Source of the DNA: Perkinsus marinus ATCC 50983
Lineage: Eukaryota > Perkinsozoa > Perkinsida > Perkinsidae
Assembly: GCF_000006405.1 (NCBI RefSeq)
Contig: NW_003202589.1
Span: 13,482-36,265 of the forward strand
Length of the DNA stretch: 22,784 nucleotides
Direction of reading: 5' to 3'
Shown here: positions 9,295-18,900 of the stretch, one piece after another
Layout: every line of letters begins with the position of its first letter
Numbering within the stretch: position 1 is the stretch's first letter
Notes under the pieces: generated by a model
What the model was told of the DNA's origin: nothing
What the model saw: the letters and a program-made list of their open reading frames with translations, nothing else
Databases searched by the model: none
Position numbers and translations under genes: made by a program

Positions 9295-9889
9295 CATTTT
9301 GGGGTTGCCGAGGTGATAACTTTTGGCTGCTCCTCTGCACTCGTTGGTGTAACACACTGTGTCGTTATCGTCATGGGGTTAAGTTGAAACGATCTGAGCA
9401 TATCATCTGCACGAACTATCGAACATTGGCCAAAACACTGTGTGTGTCTGGAGCTCATCTCGGAATACCACTGACACTTGTTTGAGGAAGTTCTTGAGTG
9501 TGGGCGATGATGCTCTCGAGACGCCTATATCTCATGATGGCTGATAGTCGTCATGTGGCGAACTCTGCCACTGGGATCACAGACAGGGAACAGCACAGCA
9601 CACGTCGTGTGAGGTGAAGAAAAGTGAAGAAAAGTGAATATCGTCGATATTCACTTTTCTTGCATTGGGAAATGCTTCAGACTCTGGGGTTCGACTAAAA
9701 TAACTTCTCCTCTCAATTTGATTCATGTCATAATCACATTCTTGTGCCAAGTCTTGAGAATGTAGTCTTTTGTTCCGACCCGGCATGAGTTGATCTCGGT
9801 TGTGTTCCTCGACTTGTTTGTTTCTGCTAAACCCGTGGTCTTCCAGAAGAGAGAAGTTCCGCAAAAGCCTGTTGTGCTGGTATTGAGAT
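9295..9889 (+). repeat. R1 dispersed repeat, copy 1
   Basis: Homologous along its length with 13085-13635, in the same orientation. Shared landmarks in order: ACTTTTGGCT..CCTCTGCAC, GATCTGAGCATATCA, TATCGAACA.TGGCCAAAAC, TCTCGGAATACCACTG, TTGTTCCGACCCGGCATGAG, and the near-identical end AGAAGAGAGAAGTTCCGC, CCTGTTGTGCTGGTATTGAG. The right boundary is sharp (9889 / 13635); the left one is fuzzy. No terminal inverted repeats or direct flanking repeats were found, and no protein family was recognised. The class is undetermined (non-autonomous element or segmental copy). Confidence 0.8.
9627..9661. repeat. 17-bp perfect palindrome inside R1 copy 1
   Basis: AAGAAAAGTGAATATCG (9627-9643), one T, then CGATATTCACTTTTCTT (9645-9661). 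The left side is preceded by another AGTGAAGAAAAGTGA, so the arm is itself a short tandem duplication. The matching place in R1 copy 2 (13398-13425) reads GACGATATTCACCTTCCTT and has only the right arm. Confidence 0.93.
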
Positions 9890-10012
9890 CGTTCGAAGGT
9901 CGTTCGGAGGCCGAACTCGAGCGGCCCTCAACCTTGTGAATTGGTGGCCCGGCTTATGAGTTTCCGTTTCAAGTTTAATCTCCTGGCCGGAACCCGTACT
10001 CATGTGTCGTAA

Positions 10013-10031
10013 TGCTCGTTATAAACGAGCA
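10013..10031. repeat. 8-bp perfect hairpin
   Basis: TGCTCGTT, loop ATA, AACGAGCA. No coding context; one of several short palindromes scattered between 8.3 and 11.1 kb. Confidence 0.7.
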
Positions 10032-10200
10032 GTACATGGTACATAGAAACGTCCATCTTGTCAAAGGCGCCAGCTTCATGCCAATTGCTAATGGGGAGGT
10101 GCAGTATTCAACACAATTGGCTGTCCCATTTGCTTTCTCCCATTATTCAGCTGTCCCACTACTAAGCTAAGCTGTAATTTCTCTACTAATACATCCAAAA

Positions 10201-10653
10201 CTATTCTCTTCCTATCCTCCTACATAATACGGATATCATCCGTGTTGAGTTGATATTCCAGAGGTCTTGAAGGCCTTCTTTATTCTTGGCCGCAGCCTTG
10301 ACGGCTGCTTCACTCCTTCGGTAGCCTGGACGGCTAGTGTGCAGGGGGACTGCCCGTTTTTTTACAGGACATACAAAGTTATCAATTGTTGACCGGGGGC
10401 ACTTGCGTCGAAGCACTGCATGACAGCAAGACACAGTCGATTGAAGGGCTTACGCCGCTTCAAATCCGCCACCACCCGATACAAATTAGATGTAAAGCCG
10501 CCAGGGACCTTCTCACTAGCCGTGGTAAGATACGGACATGATTGAAGGTAACGGCGAACATCCCCCACAGCGGCTCCACAGCCGCACTCAGGAGAGGTAG
10601 CTGCCCCACATCTAAATCTGTGACGTGGGATCGGGGCTCTATTAGAGCCGCTC
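10201..10653 (-). mobile_element. LINE-type (non-LTR retrotransposon) ORF2 C-terminal fragment
   Basis: From about 10653 to 10362 one minus-strand frame reads PIPRHRFRCGAATSPECGCG then AAVGDVRRYLQSCPYLT and VPGGFTSNLYRVVADLKR. This resembles the cysteine-rich tail of LINE reverse transcriptases (p.C.CGa.Et..Hyl..CPyl), with the usual His replaced by Arg. A second frame, 10434-10201, continues with basic text (SEAAVKAAAKNKEGLQDLW), overlapping the end of the first. The frames are short, no reverse transcriptase core (FADD) was found, and no poly-A tail or target duplication was seen, so this is a truncated, decayed piece. A host zinc-knuckle protein is a weaker alternative. Confidence 0.45.
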
Positions 10654-10884
10654 TACCCAACACAATAACACTGCTGCCGGAGTCACTTTCCTAGTGACCC
10701 ACAACGACGAAGTATCACCGTTACAGTGTTGTAAAACGTACGAACGCCATGAACATCTAGGACGCACGTGCTAACCTGTAGTGAGTAGCATACAACAAGT
10801 CTCTAGGGTGAGCGAATACCACAAACAGGTAAGTCGGGGGATTGGGACGTTTCCGATACGTCCGTTCTGGCTACACTCATCTCT

Positions 10885-10903
10885 GCACAGCAGGCTGCTG
10901 TGC
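10885..10903. repeat. 9-bp perfect palindrome
   Basis: GCACAGCAG, one G, CTGCTGTGC. The surrounding 100 bp is rich in GCTGC/GCAGC words, which makes chance palindromes more likely. Confidence 0.6.
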
Positions 10904-10999
10904 GCAGCGGTCGCGCTGTGGCCGAAGGTTGGCTGCTCACGATGTGCGCAGCCAAACATTTGCCAGTCAGACGCGGGAGCTGTAGGTAGAATATTCATG

Positions 11000-11016
11000 G
11001 CCCATGAATCATGGGC
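11000..11016. repeat. 8-bp perfect palindrome
   Basis: GCCCATGA, one A, TCATGGGC. No associated gene recognised. Confidence 0.6.
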
Positions 11017-11724
11017 AGCAAAAAGTACTTTTGCGAGTTCCCAGTTACAAGTATCGCGTGTAGACAAGGCCAAACTCCCATACTGAGAGTCCTAGTAGTT
11101 AGAGCTATCACATGGAACTACTTTAGGATAGGCATGCCATGAACGCACACATTACCACGTGAATTCAAGCTTTTCGAAATCAATCTCAGGTCACAGAACT
11201 TCAATCACAACCACACTCTAGGACCTAGTCGTTGACGTAGAATTCCCCGAGTACACTGTACACGGAGAACCAGCCAATCCCCACCGCCCGTTCGAATTTA
11301 GCTTCTTTATTTTCCGCTCATACTGTGAACAGGTCGCCTCTGTGTGAATTGCGATTCACGAATTCTGTGAACGCGCACATCCGAACCCTCCCCCACCCCT
11401 CGAGTACGCATATGATGTCATCATGATCAATACAGTGAGGCTTTTGACAGAGCAGATACCCTATAGTGTAGGGCTTACACCAAGTTTCACTGTGCGCTCG
11501 GGTCTAACCTCTCCAGCTGATACCAGGTCGTGTTGAAGCGAGGAAGCGACAGGAGGCTCGGGAGCGAACATCAACGATACTCTCGGTGCTATCCGCTCCA
11601 ATTTGAAATGTAAGTGCAGTACCACAGATCGTTGATGGAGTCTTCCTAGAGTTAGCGCCTTAGCATAAAATGGGAGCAAATAGTCAGTGAGTCGTTGCTA
11701 TAGCGTATTTGCGTGATATACGTC

Positions 11725-12385
11725 ATGTTCTCCTTCACTCTCCTGATCTCTTCGTTCATTGCCTTGGGCAGCGTGGAAATCCCTGAACAGTAAGAAGAGC
11801 TACGGCTTCTTGATTGAACTCGAAGTGATTGTTCGATTAGGTTTTATAACGAGAGCATGGGCAAGGGCCAGGATATTAGTGAGGGAATCATTTCAAATGG
11901 TTAATTTGCGATCCTGTAGTTATTACTATATACTCATGTCAGATATGGATGGACTAGTAGGGAACACAAATCTGCCATACTACGGCAAACCCACAGGTTG
12001 CACTTGCTCCGGAGAAAAATTTGTCGGGAGCTGTGAGTGCCCGAACAAGCAGGACCTATTCGCCCTTACCGTAGGCTGCTCAGTTGATTGCGCGCATAAA
12101 ACTTCTCATGTAGGGCGGTTATAGTACTTGCTACGCGATCTGCGCTAAGCCATGCGCACAAGCCTCGGATTGTCCTCCGGCTCCTAAGAGTGCCAGTGTC
12201 CATATCAAGTGCGTCTTGGGTCGCTGCCTTCTTGACTGTTCAGGCTACGACGATGTAAGTTCTAGTCTGATTTCTCTGGATACGTAGCTTGTCCCCTTCA
12301 GATTTGCGCAAAGGAGGACGGCTCCGTTTGTTTCAGATACCGTATGGGACCGGCAAAGGGAACCATGTGTTCATGGTCCTTTTGA
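11725..12385 (+). CDS. Gene F: secreted cysteine-rich protein, 151 aa, five exons
   Basis: Exons: 11725-11789, 11841-11878, 11943-12070, 12114-12254, 12302-12385. Introns are 51, 64, 43 and 47 nt, all GT-AG, and phases close to 456 nt including TGA. The N-terminus MFSFTLLISSFIALGSVEIP is a textbook signal peptide with cleavage probably after Gly-Ser. The mature part has 14 cysteines in the pattern C.C..(8)..C.C, C...C...C, C, C....C...C, C, C, C (for example GCTCSGEKFVGSCEC and STCYAICAKPCAQASDC), enough for seven disulfides. The protein ends GTMCSWSF. No named domain is recognised. An extracellular or secretory-pathway product is clear; a role in host or prey interaction is only a guess. ATG 11725 is chosen because it directly opens the signal peptide. 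The 3' end lies inside a tandem duplication. Confidence 0.85.
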
Positions 12386-12822
12386 GAACTCATGATCGAA
12401 CAGTCCGACTCGGACTCTCTATTGCGGATCTTCCATAATTCTCTTTTAACCGATTACTCAAGATACGCAGTGACTATCTTTTTGAACGCTAATTGAGAGT
12501 TACGATGGTTTATTCTTTTCATTCGATCAGTATGGTTATCCAATTTCAAGAGTTAGAGATAAGAGTTATCACGAAGATTATTTGATTTAGGGAACCATGT
12601 GTCAATGGTCCTTTTGAGAACTCATGATCGGACAGTCCCATTCGGACTCTCTATTGCGGATCTTCCACAATTACCTACTAACCGATTACTCAAGATACGC
12701 AGTGAGTATTTTTTCAAACACTAATTGAGAGTTACGATGGTTTATCCTTTTCATTCGATCAATATCGTTATTCAATTTCAAGAGGTAGACATAAAAATTA
12801 TTACAAAGGCTATTTGACTTGG
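12359..12822 (+). repeat. 232-bp tandem duplication of the gene F 3' end
   Basis: Copy 1 spans 12359-12590 and copy 2 12591-12822, direct and adjacent. Both start GGAACCATGTGT and share TGGTCCTTTTGAGAACTCA, CTCTCTATTGCGGATCTTCC and ACTAATTGAGAGTTACGATG. Identity is roughly 85% by eye. The unit contains the last nine codons of gene F with its stop, plus the 3' flank. In copy 2 the codons still read GTMCQWSF then TGA (Ser to Gln), and the copy junction places TTTAG directly before them, which could serve as a splice acceptor. Confidence 0.9.
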
Positions 12823-13639
12823 TAAATTTTCATGTGGATGGTTTGTGTTGGTCATACAGTGAACTAATGTCAGTGATAATGGCTTGACAATATACGAATG
12901 ATTCATGCATCATCTCTATGACTAAAGGGGCCAATCGGGGAGCCTCAGCTTTCGATTTCAAGTTCCAAAAGAGGTGACTTTCCCGATCTCAGATGAGAAT
13001 AACAGATTGGAGTGGAAAATGAATCCCCGAATTTCTAATTTTGCTTTGAGTCGTTTATGCCACAGTAGTGAGGCTTCCTTACCACTTTGAAACCACCAAG
13101 GTGAGGACTTTTGGCTCCTCTGCACTTATTGATGTGTCACACACACTATGTCCTGACCGTCATCATGGATGCATAGGTTGGGATGATATGATCTGAGCAT
13201 ATCAACTCATGAGATTCCCGTCGGATTATCGAACACTGGCCAAAACGCGGTGTGCTTCGAACTCGTCTCGGAATACCACTGGCACTGGTTTGGTGGTGAA
13301 GTCTGTGAAATAAGAGCAATGATGGTCCGAGGCTCTTTCATGATTGCTGATGGTCGTCGTCTCGCGTTGGAGTCACAGAGTAGCACGAATACAGTACGAC
13401 GATATTCACCTTCCTTCTACTGGGAAATGCCTCAGATTCTGGGCTTCGTCAAAAACAACTTCTCTTCTCTATTCGTAATCTGCTTCTTGCGATAAGTCTT
13501 GGAACTTTAGTCTTCTTGTTCCGACCCGGCATGAGTTGATGTCGGTTGTTCTCCCCGACTTGTTTGTAGCTGCTAAACCCGTGGTCTTCCAGAAGAGAGA
13601 AGTTCCGCAGAAGCCTGTTGTGCTGGTATTGAGATAACT
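12386..13639. other. 3' flank of gene F and R1 copy 2
   Basis: Contains the tandem duplication to 12822, then about 260 bp of unassigned sequence (12823-13084), then R1 copy 2. No gene is supported. Confidence 0.5.
13085..13635 (+). repeat. R1 dispersed repeat, copy 2
   Basis: Second copy of the 550-600 bp repeat seen at 9295-9889, same orientation, ending at the same base of TGGTATTGAGAT. The last 150 bp are the most alike; the first 300 bp have several small indels. In both copies the plus strand keeps one open frame over that conserved end, reading VPTRHEL.SVV, DLFV, AKPVVFQKREVPQKPVVLVL. Confidence 0.8.
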
Positions 13640-14956
13640 ACGTGAGAACCACGTTACATCAGAGTGTTTCAGTTGCCTCCGTTGAAGGTTGCGTCTACTG
13701 CTACGAGCTTGAGCGACCAGACGAGAATGCAAGAAGATACTGGTACGAAGTCCCGTTCGATGTCACAGCCGATTGGGGGCAGCCGAAGGAGGAAAACAAT
13801 TGGTCTCTGTGGGCCGCTGGAGTTGTCTCCACTGCCACGAAGACGCCCAGAGTTACCTCTTCGTCGTGGCACTGTCACCAAATCACGGCATCGCGATGAT
13901 GTTAGTGAAGACTCTCATTTCGTTCCGAAGCCGCCGGTGCCAAAGTTCTCGGGTGGTGGAGACCACCGTGGTCGATCCCCTGTCAGTGTAATTAGGTTGA
14001 TTTGAAATATCGTAAACTCTACTCGGTAGGACCCTCAAGTAGTCGATGCTCGGGCAATAGCACGGCATAGTCTACAGAGTGATCAAGTCGGGGCAAGGAA
14101 GTCCAGTGCAGAGCCTATTACTATATTATCACCAGTAAAAGGACGGAGGACTTTGTCTCTACCCCCTATACCTGTCGCGGCACGCATCTCTGCTGAAGCT
14201 ATCGAGAGGCGGAAGCGACTGGCCGAAGAGGAGGTGGGGCTCAGCAACTCTCTCGCCCCTGTATGAGGTCGCCTGGGAAATCGGTGGCCTTAGGTGGCTA
14301 TAGCGAAGGCGGCCGCCTTGTCACACCTCTATTTCACTTTCGCGTTCACGAAAACAGCAGATGGGCAGAAGGTTCCTCTACAGAACAGGTCAGGACCGTG
14401 ATTTCATTGATACGGGTTCGATATGTGCTGATATAATCGTTCCGGCTTGCGAACGTTTTGCTACCCTATTGTGACTTGATATCAAAGAGAGTTCGCCGTA
14501 GTTGGAGGTGCATTGTGACGGCAAGAACTGTTGAAATAGCTTTGAGAGGAGTGCGTGCTTAGGCACAGCGTCGTTCTCAAGCTCCACTACCTGAACACTT
14601 TCGTGGCATCACCTATAGCAAAACGTTTCAATCTACGGTAAGATACTCTGACGGAGCCGAGCAGCGACAATGTCTCTTTGGTCGAATTGGTAGCGAGAGT
14701 TGGCATATAAAACCCTCGCTACCTCGCCGAGTACACAACACTCATACTGTTCGATAAGAACGTCGAGTGAAATCGAATAAGTCGCATCAAGTGGACAGTT
14801 ACTCACATCTGTCGGAGCAGCCGCCAGACGCCAAGAAGGCTGGGGTCACCATTCGAGAAGTATCTAAGAAGCCAAAACAACAAGAGGAAGTCGATGAACG
14901 TGGCAAGGCGAGAAGCTCTAACTGAGGCCTTCTATATAGACTGCGAATGCTGTTAG
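13640..14956 (+). other. Unassigned coding-like stretch upstream of gene D
   Basis: Several plus-strand open stretches have protein-like composition: a Ser/Arg/Pro-rich one around 13672-13987 (PKPPVPKFSGGGD), a charged one around 14030-14260 (AIERRKRLAEEEVGLSNS) and one around 14358-14470 with FIDTGSICADIIVP, which resembles the active-site DTG of aspartic proteases. These could be 5' exons of gene D, a separate host gene, or a decayed fragment of an LTR-type element supplying the protease-like motif. I cannot decide and do not assemble them. No LTR pair was found. Confidence 0.3.
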
Positions 14957-15697
14957 AGTACCATACGAAAAAGGCGAAGCGAAGCACCTGGAAGTAATGT
15001 TCCTATCGATGTTGAGAAGGTCGAGGCCACGCCAAGGTGGGGGTTTCTTACCGCGCCATAGACGCGGTGCTCCTGGCAGATACTTGAATCATATTAGAGT
15101 CCGTATCCGATCGATGAGCAATCCGGAGCTTGGAGACCGTATGCTCTCTGACTCAACCTTAATGGCAATACTCTTCCATGAGATTGCGCACTTGAAACAT
15201 ATGAACCATGGCTTGGGGTGAGACCAATCTGCTGCCACGCCTGGTGCAAACAAAGTTCAAGTTGAGATTCGCGCCTCGAATAATTGGGATTCTCAAAGAT
15301 TACAATAGTTGACAGAGGAAAATGTTCCTACGAATCATGCCCTCAGCCGTCTAGTACAATCGTCTGCTGAGTAACTCGTTGTTCAGGTTCATGCGTTTCC
15401 TCAGAGAAGTTTACCTTTATGCCACAGACGAGCTGAAAGTATTCCGAGTTGGCATGCCCAATGAATTGCCGAGTCCCTGGTCCTGGGAGGTGACCCTTCA
15501 CCTGACCCGTCTCGATTGGACCATCGACTCAGAGACGAATCTACGATACGGGTGGTCGTGTGAGTGAAGAAGAACTTGTCGGTGAATTCGAAAGGACACA
15601 CACTGAAGGCTCCTCGGATCGGACCAGAGCACCTGGAGACATCAGCGCAGAGGTCGGAGTCACAGAAGCTTGTGTTGACCTGCCAACGGCATCCTGA
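14957..15697 (+). CDS. Gene D: WLM/YgjP-like zinc metallopeptidase, 5' part unresolved
   Basis: Three exons are clear: about 14957-15217, 15387-15489 and 15533-15697 (TGA). Introns are 169 nt (15218-15386) and 43 nt (15490-15532), GT-AG and in phase. The first exon carries HIRVRIRS then the zinc site FHEIAHLKHMNHG, i.e. HExxHxxxxxH, with the third His ligand at the spacing shared by WLM (Wss1-type DNA-protein crosslink protease) and YgjP/DUF45 minigluzincins. The next exon continues FMRFLREVYLYATDELKVF, the helix that follows the site, then RVGMPNELPSPWSW. The last reads ERRIYDTGGRVSEEELVGEF and ends in a polar tail. By analogy it would cleave proteins, possibly those crosslinked to DNA, but the substrate is not evident. 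The start is unknown: ATG 14997 is in frame but the acceptor at 14956 suggests more upstream exons. Intact catalytic residues imply a working gene. Confidence 0.72.
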
Positions 15698-15924
15698 TCG
15701 ACTACATGTGACAGCTTATTCATCATGCATGCATGTAAATGCTCAATACCGTATTCTATTGAGTGTGGCAGGCATTTGCGTAATGAGTATGCTCAGATCA
15801 GATGGAACGGATCGATTAGACGTCCTAAGAGGCATCAGTGACATAGTTGGCGTTGAGGACTCTCACCAGCCGGCTCAGTGCACCGATCAACTAGGCAGTA
15901 TTTTCATCATTTTTAAGACCAGGC
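15698..15924. promoter_or_regulatory. Intergenic gap between genes D and E
   Basis: 227 bp between the stop of gene D and the proposed ATG of gene E, both on the plus strand. It must hold the 3' end of D and the promoter of E. A frame remaining open through it (from 15564) gives no recognisable protein. No specific promoter motif was identified. Confidence 0.35.
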
Positions 15925-18900
15925 ATGCGAATATATTTTACCGTCGTTGGCTTATCTACAGTGATGGGCGCCATATGGCCAGCTGCTCCTGAGCCCCCAC
16001 GGCTCGTGGTCTCCTCTCCTGGTCAGATGGGGGCGGACTACCACACTTTGCAATGAAAGAATTACAGGGACTTCGTATTGCCTATAGTTCGTCATGGGCT
16101 TGGCCGGGCTCGTGAGAGTCCATCGCGGCTTGACTATTGTCACTAGGTAAGATAACGATAATAACACCACCATTGCCGACATACGCTGTCCAAGTTGAAG
16201 TCCTCTCCAATGATTGTGACGGTGGTGCCATCTTCCGAACCGTGTAAGGCTTTCTACACTCATTGCCTCCCTTGCCGTCCTGAGTGGTCCGATCTAGGTA
16301 TACGGGCCAGTCGAATATCGAATACACAGTGGGAGGCCTCCCGATCAACGCGCTGTGTTTGATGCGGGCTCGCGCGATAGGGTTGGACGATGATGGATTT
16401 ACCCCATTGTAAGCCTCAGTGCGGTCGGTAGACGTATAAGGGGCCTGAGCAGATACAGCCCGGATAGCTATGAAGTGAGCTTCTTTGCATCGTCGGTGCC
16501 GCTATGGGGCACCATGGAAGTGAATCGAACCCGTATGGGCATTGATTCAGTGTTGCTGAGCTGGGACCAGCCAGATGATGGTGGCAACCCGATACACACA
16601 TACAGACTGTATAGACAATGCTCAGCTCGGTGATTGCATTATTCCAAAAGGTTCATGAAGGAAGGCGTCATTGGCGACTACGGCTTGCTCTATGATGGGA
16701 CGGGGTACCCTACTGTGAGAGAGTATTTAGTCACCGAGCTAAAGTCAGTGTTGGAGTATATGTTCGCTTTTCTCAGCTGAGTTCAGGAGTTCCTAATTCA
16801 GAAGTTTACATACGAATTCGGCAAGAAGCGTACAGAAACCAATAAGAATCTCCCAAAAATTTCCTCAGAATTTTCATATTCTCACCAACACATGTAGTTG
16901 ATATCATGTGCATATTACCCTACACTAGGGGGGCGGGCTTCGTCATGGAACACGATATTACCTTCGTTCTGCCTCCTTTCTCGCGAGACTTTCTTTGTAC
17001 AGTCTCGAACGCTGGCCCAGAAGTGTTATGTGCAGTATTGGTGTAGTTGTGTTTACTACCTCCTACTCCACGATGAACACCTCAGCACCATTTTGTATGG
17101 TAGGCCCTACGTCACCTACAGCTTCCGTCTCTATGCGAGCAATACAGTTGGAACATCTAGACAGCTGGAGGCGTTCTATACTGTCCAGAGCGAGATCGGA
17201 GGCGATCCGAGCTACCTCACTGGGAGCTCATACACCTTCCCCCTACAACTCAGTGCTGGAATCGCCGATCATCAACTTCGCATACAAGTGAGTTACCCAC
17301 ATGTTTCTGTCAAAAGCTTTTTTAACAGGGTGTCCACCCGATAACAGGGGCACTGGAGTACCTTGGTGGTAACTGCCTGATTAGTGAAGATTCCACCTGT
17401 CTATCAGGTGGGTTTCTCCTCCTCCTTCTTATGGGGCTACCCTGGGTCCCTTCTCAGGTCGTATGTTCGTCGCGTATCTCGAGCCCGTCTGTGAAGTGGA
17501 TGTAGCCAAGGCGTTATGCGAGCCTGTTTCTGAGGCCAATCCAAGGTGCAGTGGAGATTCAAATGCATCAATCCTCAGATTGTCCATTGCTAGGTGGACG
17601 TTACCACGCTATGATACTACGGAAACACCCTCGTGGTGGCGGCCTATACGAGCCACCGACTTGGGCAATGGACAGTATGACGTAACGGTTACTGGTGGGT
17701 CTATTACTATGTTGGATGGTCATCGGATTGCTTCGTCTTTCAGGTTACCGTCCTGGAAATTATTCCCTCATCTTGCAAGCCCTATGGCAGTATGGTCTGT
17801 TTGGGAACTACTGGGATAACTCTATCTACTTGGGTTCGCCCATAGAATCGAGAGTAGATCCTGTTATCGACTTCAACTGGGAAGCAGGCTCAGTGACGCG
17901 TTGGTCTCCCGACTTCGTGTCCGTGAGGTGGGCCGTACTCGACTCTTTTCATCTTGCAGGTTTCCCTCTAAGGTGGACTGGTTTCATTGAGGCGGCTTAC
18001 AACGATACGTACACCTTTTACTGTGAGATTGCTGATGCTAATGACAACTGCCGTATTTGGCTCGACGGCATCCTTATAGCGGAGCGATGGTTCGAGGACG
18101 GCAAGGAGGTTATCGTCGATAAAACCGTGAGAGTCCATGGACCCTCAAGGCTTTCACCATCCACTCTTGCGGCAGGCATTGTCCGAGAAAATTGACGTGT
18201 CCTATTTGAATGGCCAGCCGAACAGCATCGCTCTAAGAACTGGCGAGCTCTATCCGATCCGAGTCGATTATCGAGAGCGTACGGACTCGGCTTCTATTAG
18301 GTTGCTCTGGAGTAGCAGTGTATGGCAGGGGAAGGAGGTTGTTAGCAGCAAGTGATTATTCGTTCTACTCCCTATAGGCCACCCTCAATGGTAGGTATCT
18401 TCACCGTGGTGCATATCTCGAGGATGCACCGTTCCCTATTGTGGTTGGTCCTGGTACGCCTTATGGCCCTAAAAGCGTCGTCAAAGCTGATGGCAACGAG
18501 CTGACCCGTCCGATTGCATCTAAAAAACCTACACTGTATGTGCAGACCCGTGATGTGATTGGTAACGACTGCGACACCTTCTACTCCGACACTGTGGTCC
18601 TGGCCTCACTCACACCAACGAACCCCGACAGTTATTGCCAGACCCAACCTCTAGGCGTTATGGGTGAGCCGATGGTTACCATGGGCAGTGGAGGAAACGG
18701 TGTTTACGTGGTCGATGTGGTATTGATAGGATGTGGCCAACACAACTTGAGTATCACGGTGAACGGTCTCCATGTTGAAGGCTCTCCCTTCGCTATAGAC
18801 ATCCAGAGAGGAACGGTATCGGCATTCCAAGTCGTTGCCAACGGGACGGCAACTACACAGTTCCAAGTTGGTATACGGTCCTATATCGACTTGATCCTTC

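Larger units (their letters stand above)
9239..10200. other. Repeat-rich interval between gene C and the LINE fragment
   Basis: Holds R1 copy 1 (about 9295-9889), a 17-bp palindrome within it, and an 8-bp hairpin at 10013-10031. The remainder, 9890-10200, shows no gene, although an open frame leading out of R1 on the plus strand continues to a stop near 9940. Confidence 0.5.
10654..11724. other. Unassigned interval between the LINE fragment and gene F
   Basis: Two overlapping open frames of about 100 codons lie on opposite strands at 10771-11086; neither shows a family signature, and codon choice does not favour one. A minus-strand stretch at 11679-11536 (reading FKLERIAPRVSLMFAPEPP) ends at a plausible donor (GAG then GTTAGA) with an acceptor 48 nt on, so a small minus-strand exon is possible, but a second frame there reads equally well. 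The interval also contains a 6-bp GTGAAT/ATTCAC hairpin near 11344-11359. It should include the promoter of gene F; no element can be named. Confidence 0.3.

Noticed and set aside
10771-11086. Two opposite-strand frames of about 100 codons as genes
   Set aside because: Neither has a recognisable domain or splice-supported extension, and one must be a shadow of the other.
14358-14474. Aspartic-protease-like DTGS motif as proof of an LTR retrotransposon
   Set aside because: Only the short motif supports it; no LTRs, reverse transcriptase or integrase text was found nearby, so the family is left open.
17928-17972. Insertion of 15 residues in the first PA14 domain
   Set aside because: The 45 nt start GTGGGC and end CTAAG with no stop codon; removing them restores the conserved VSVRWTGFIEA, so this is an in-frame intron.
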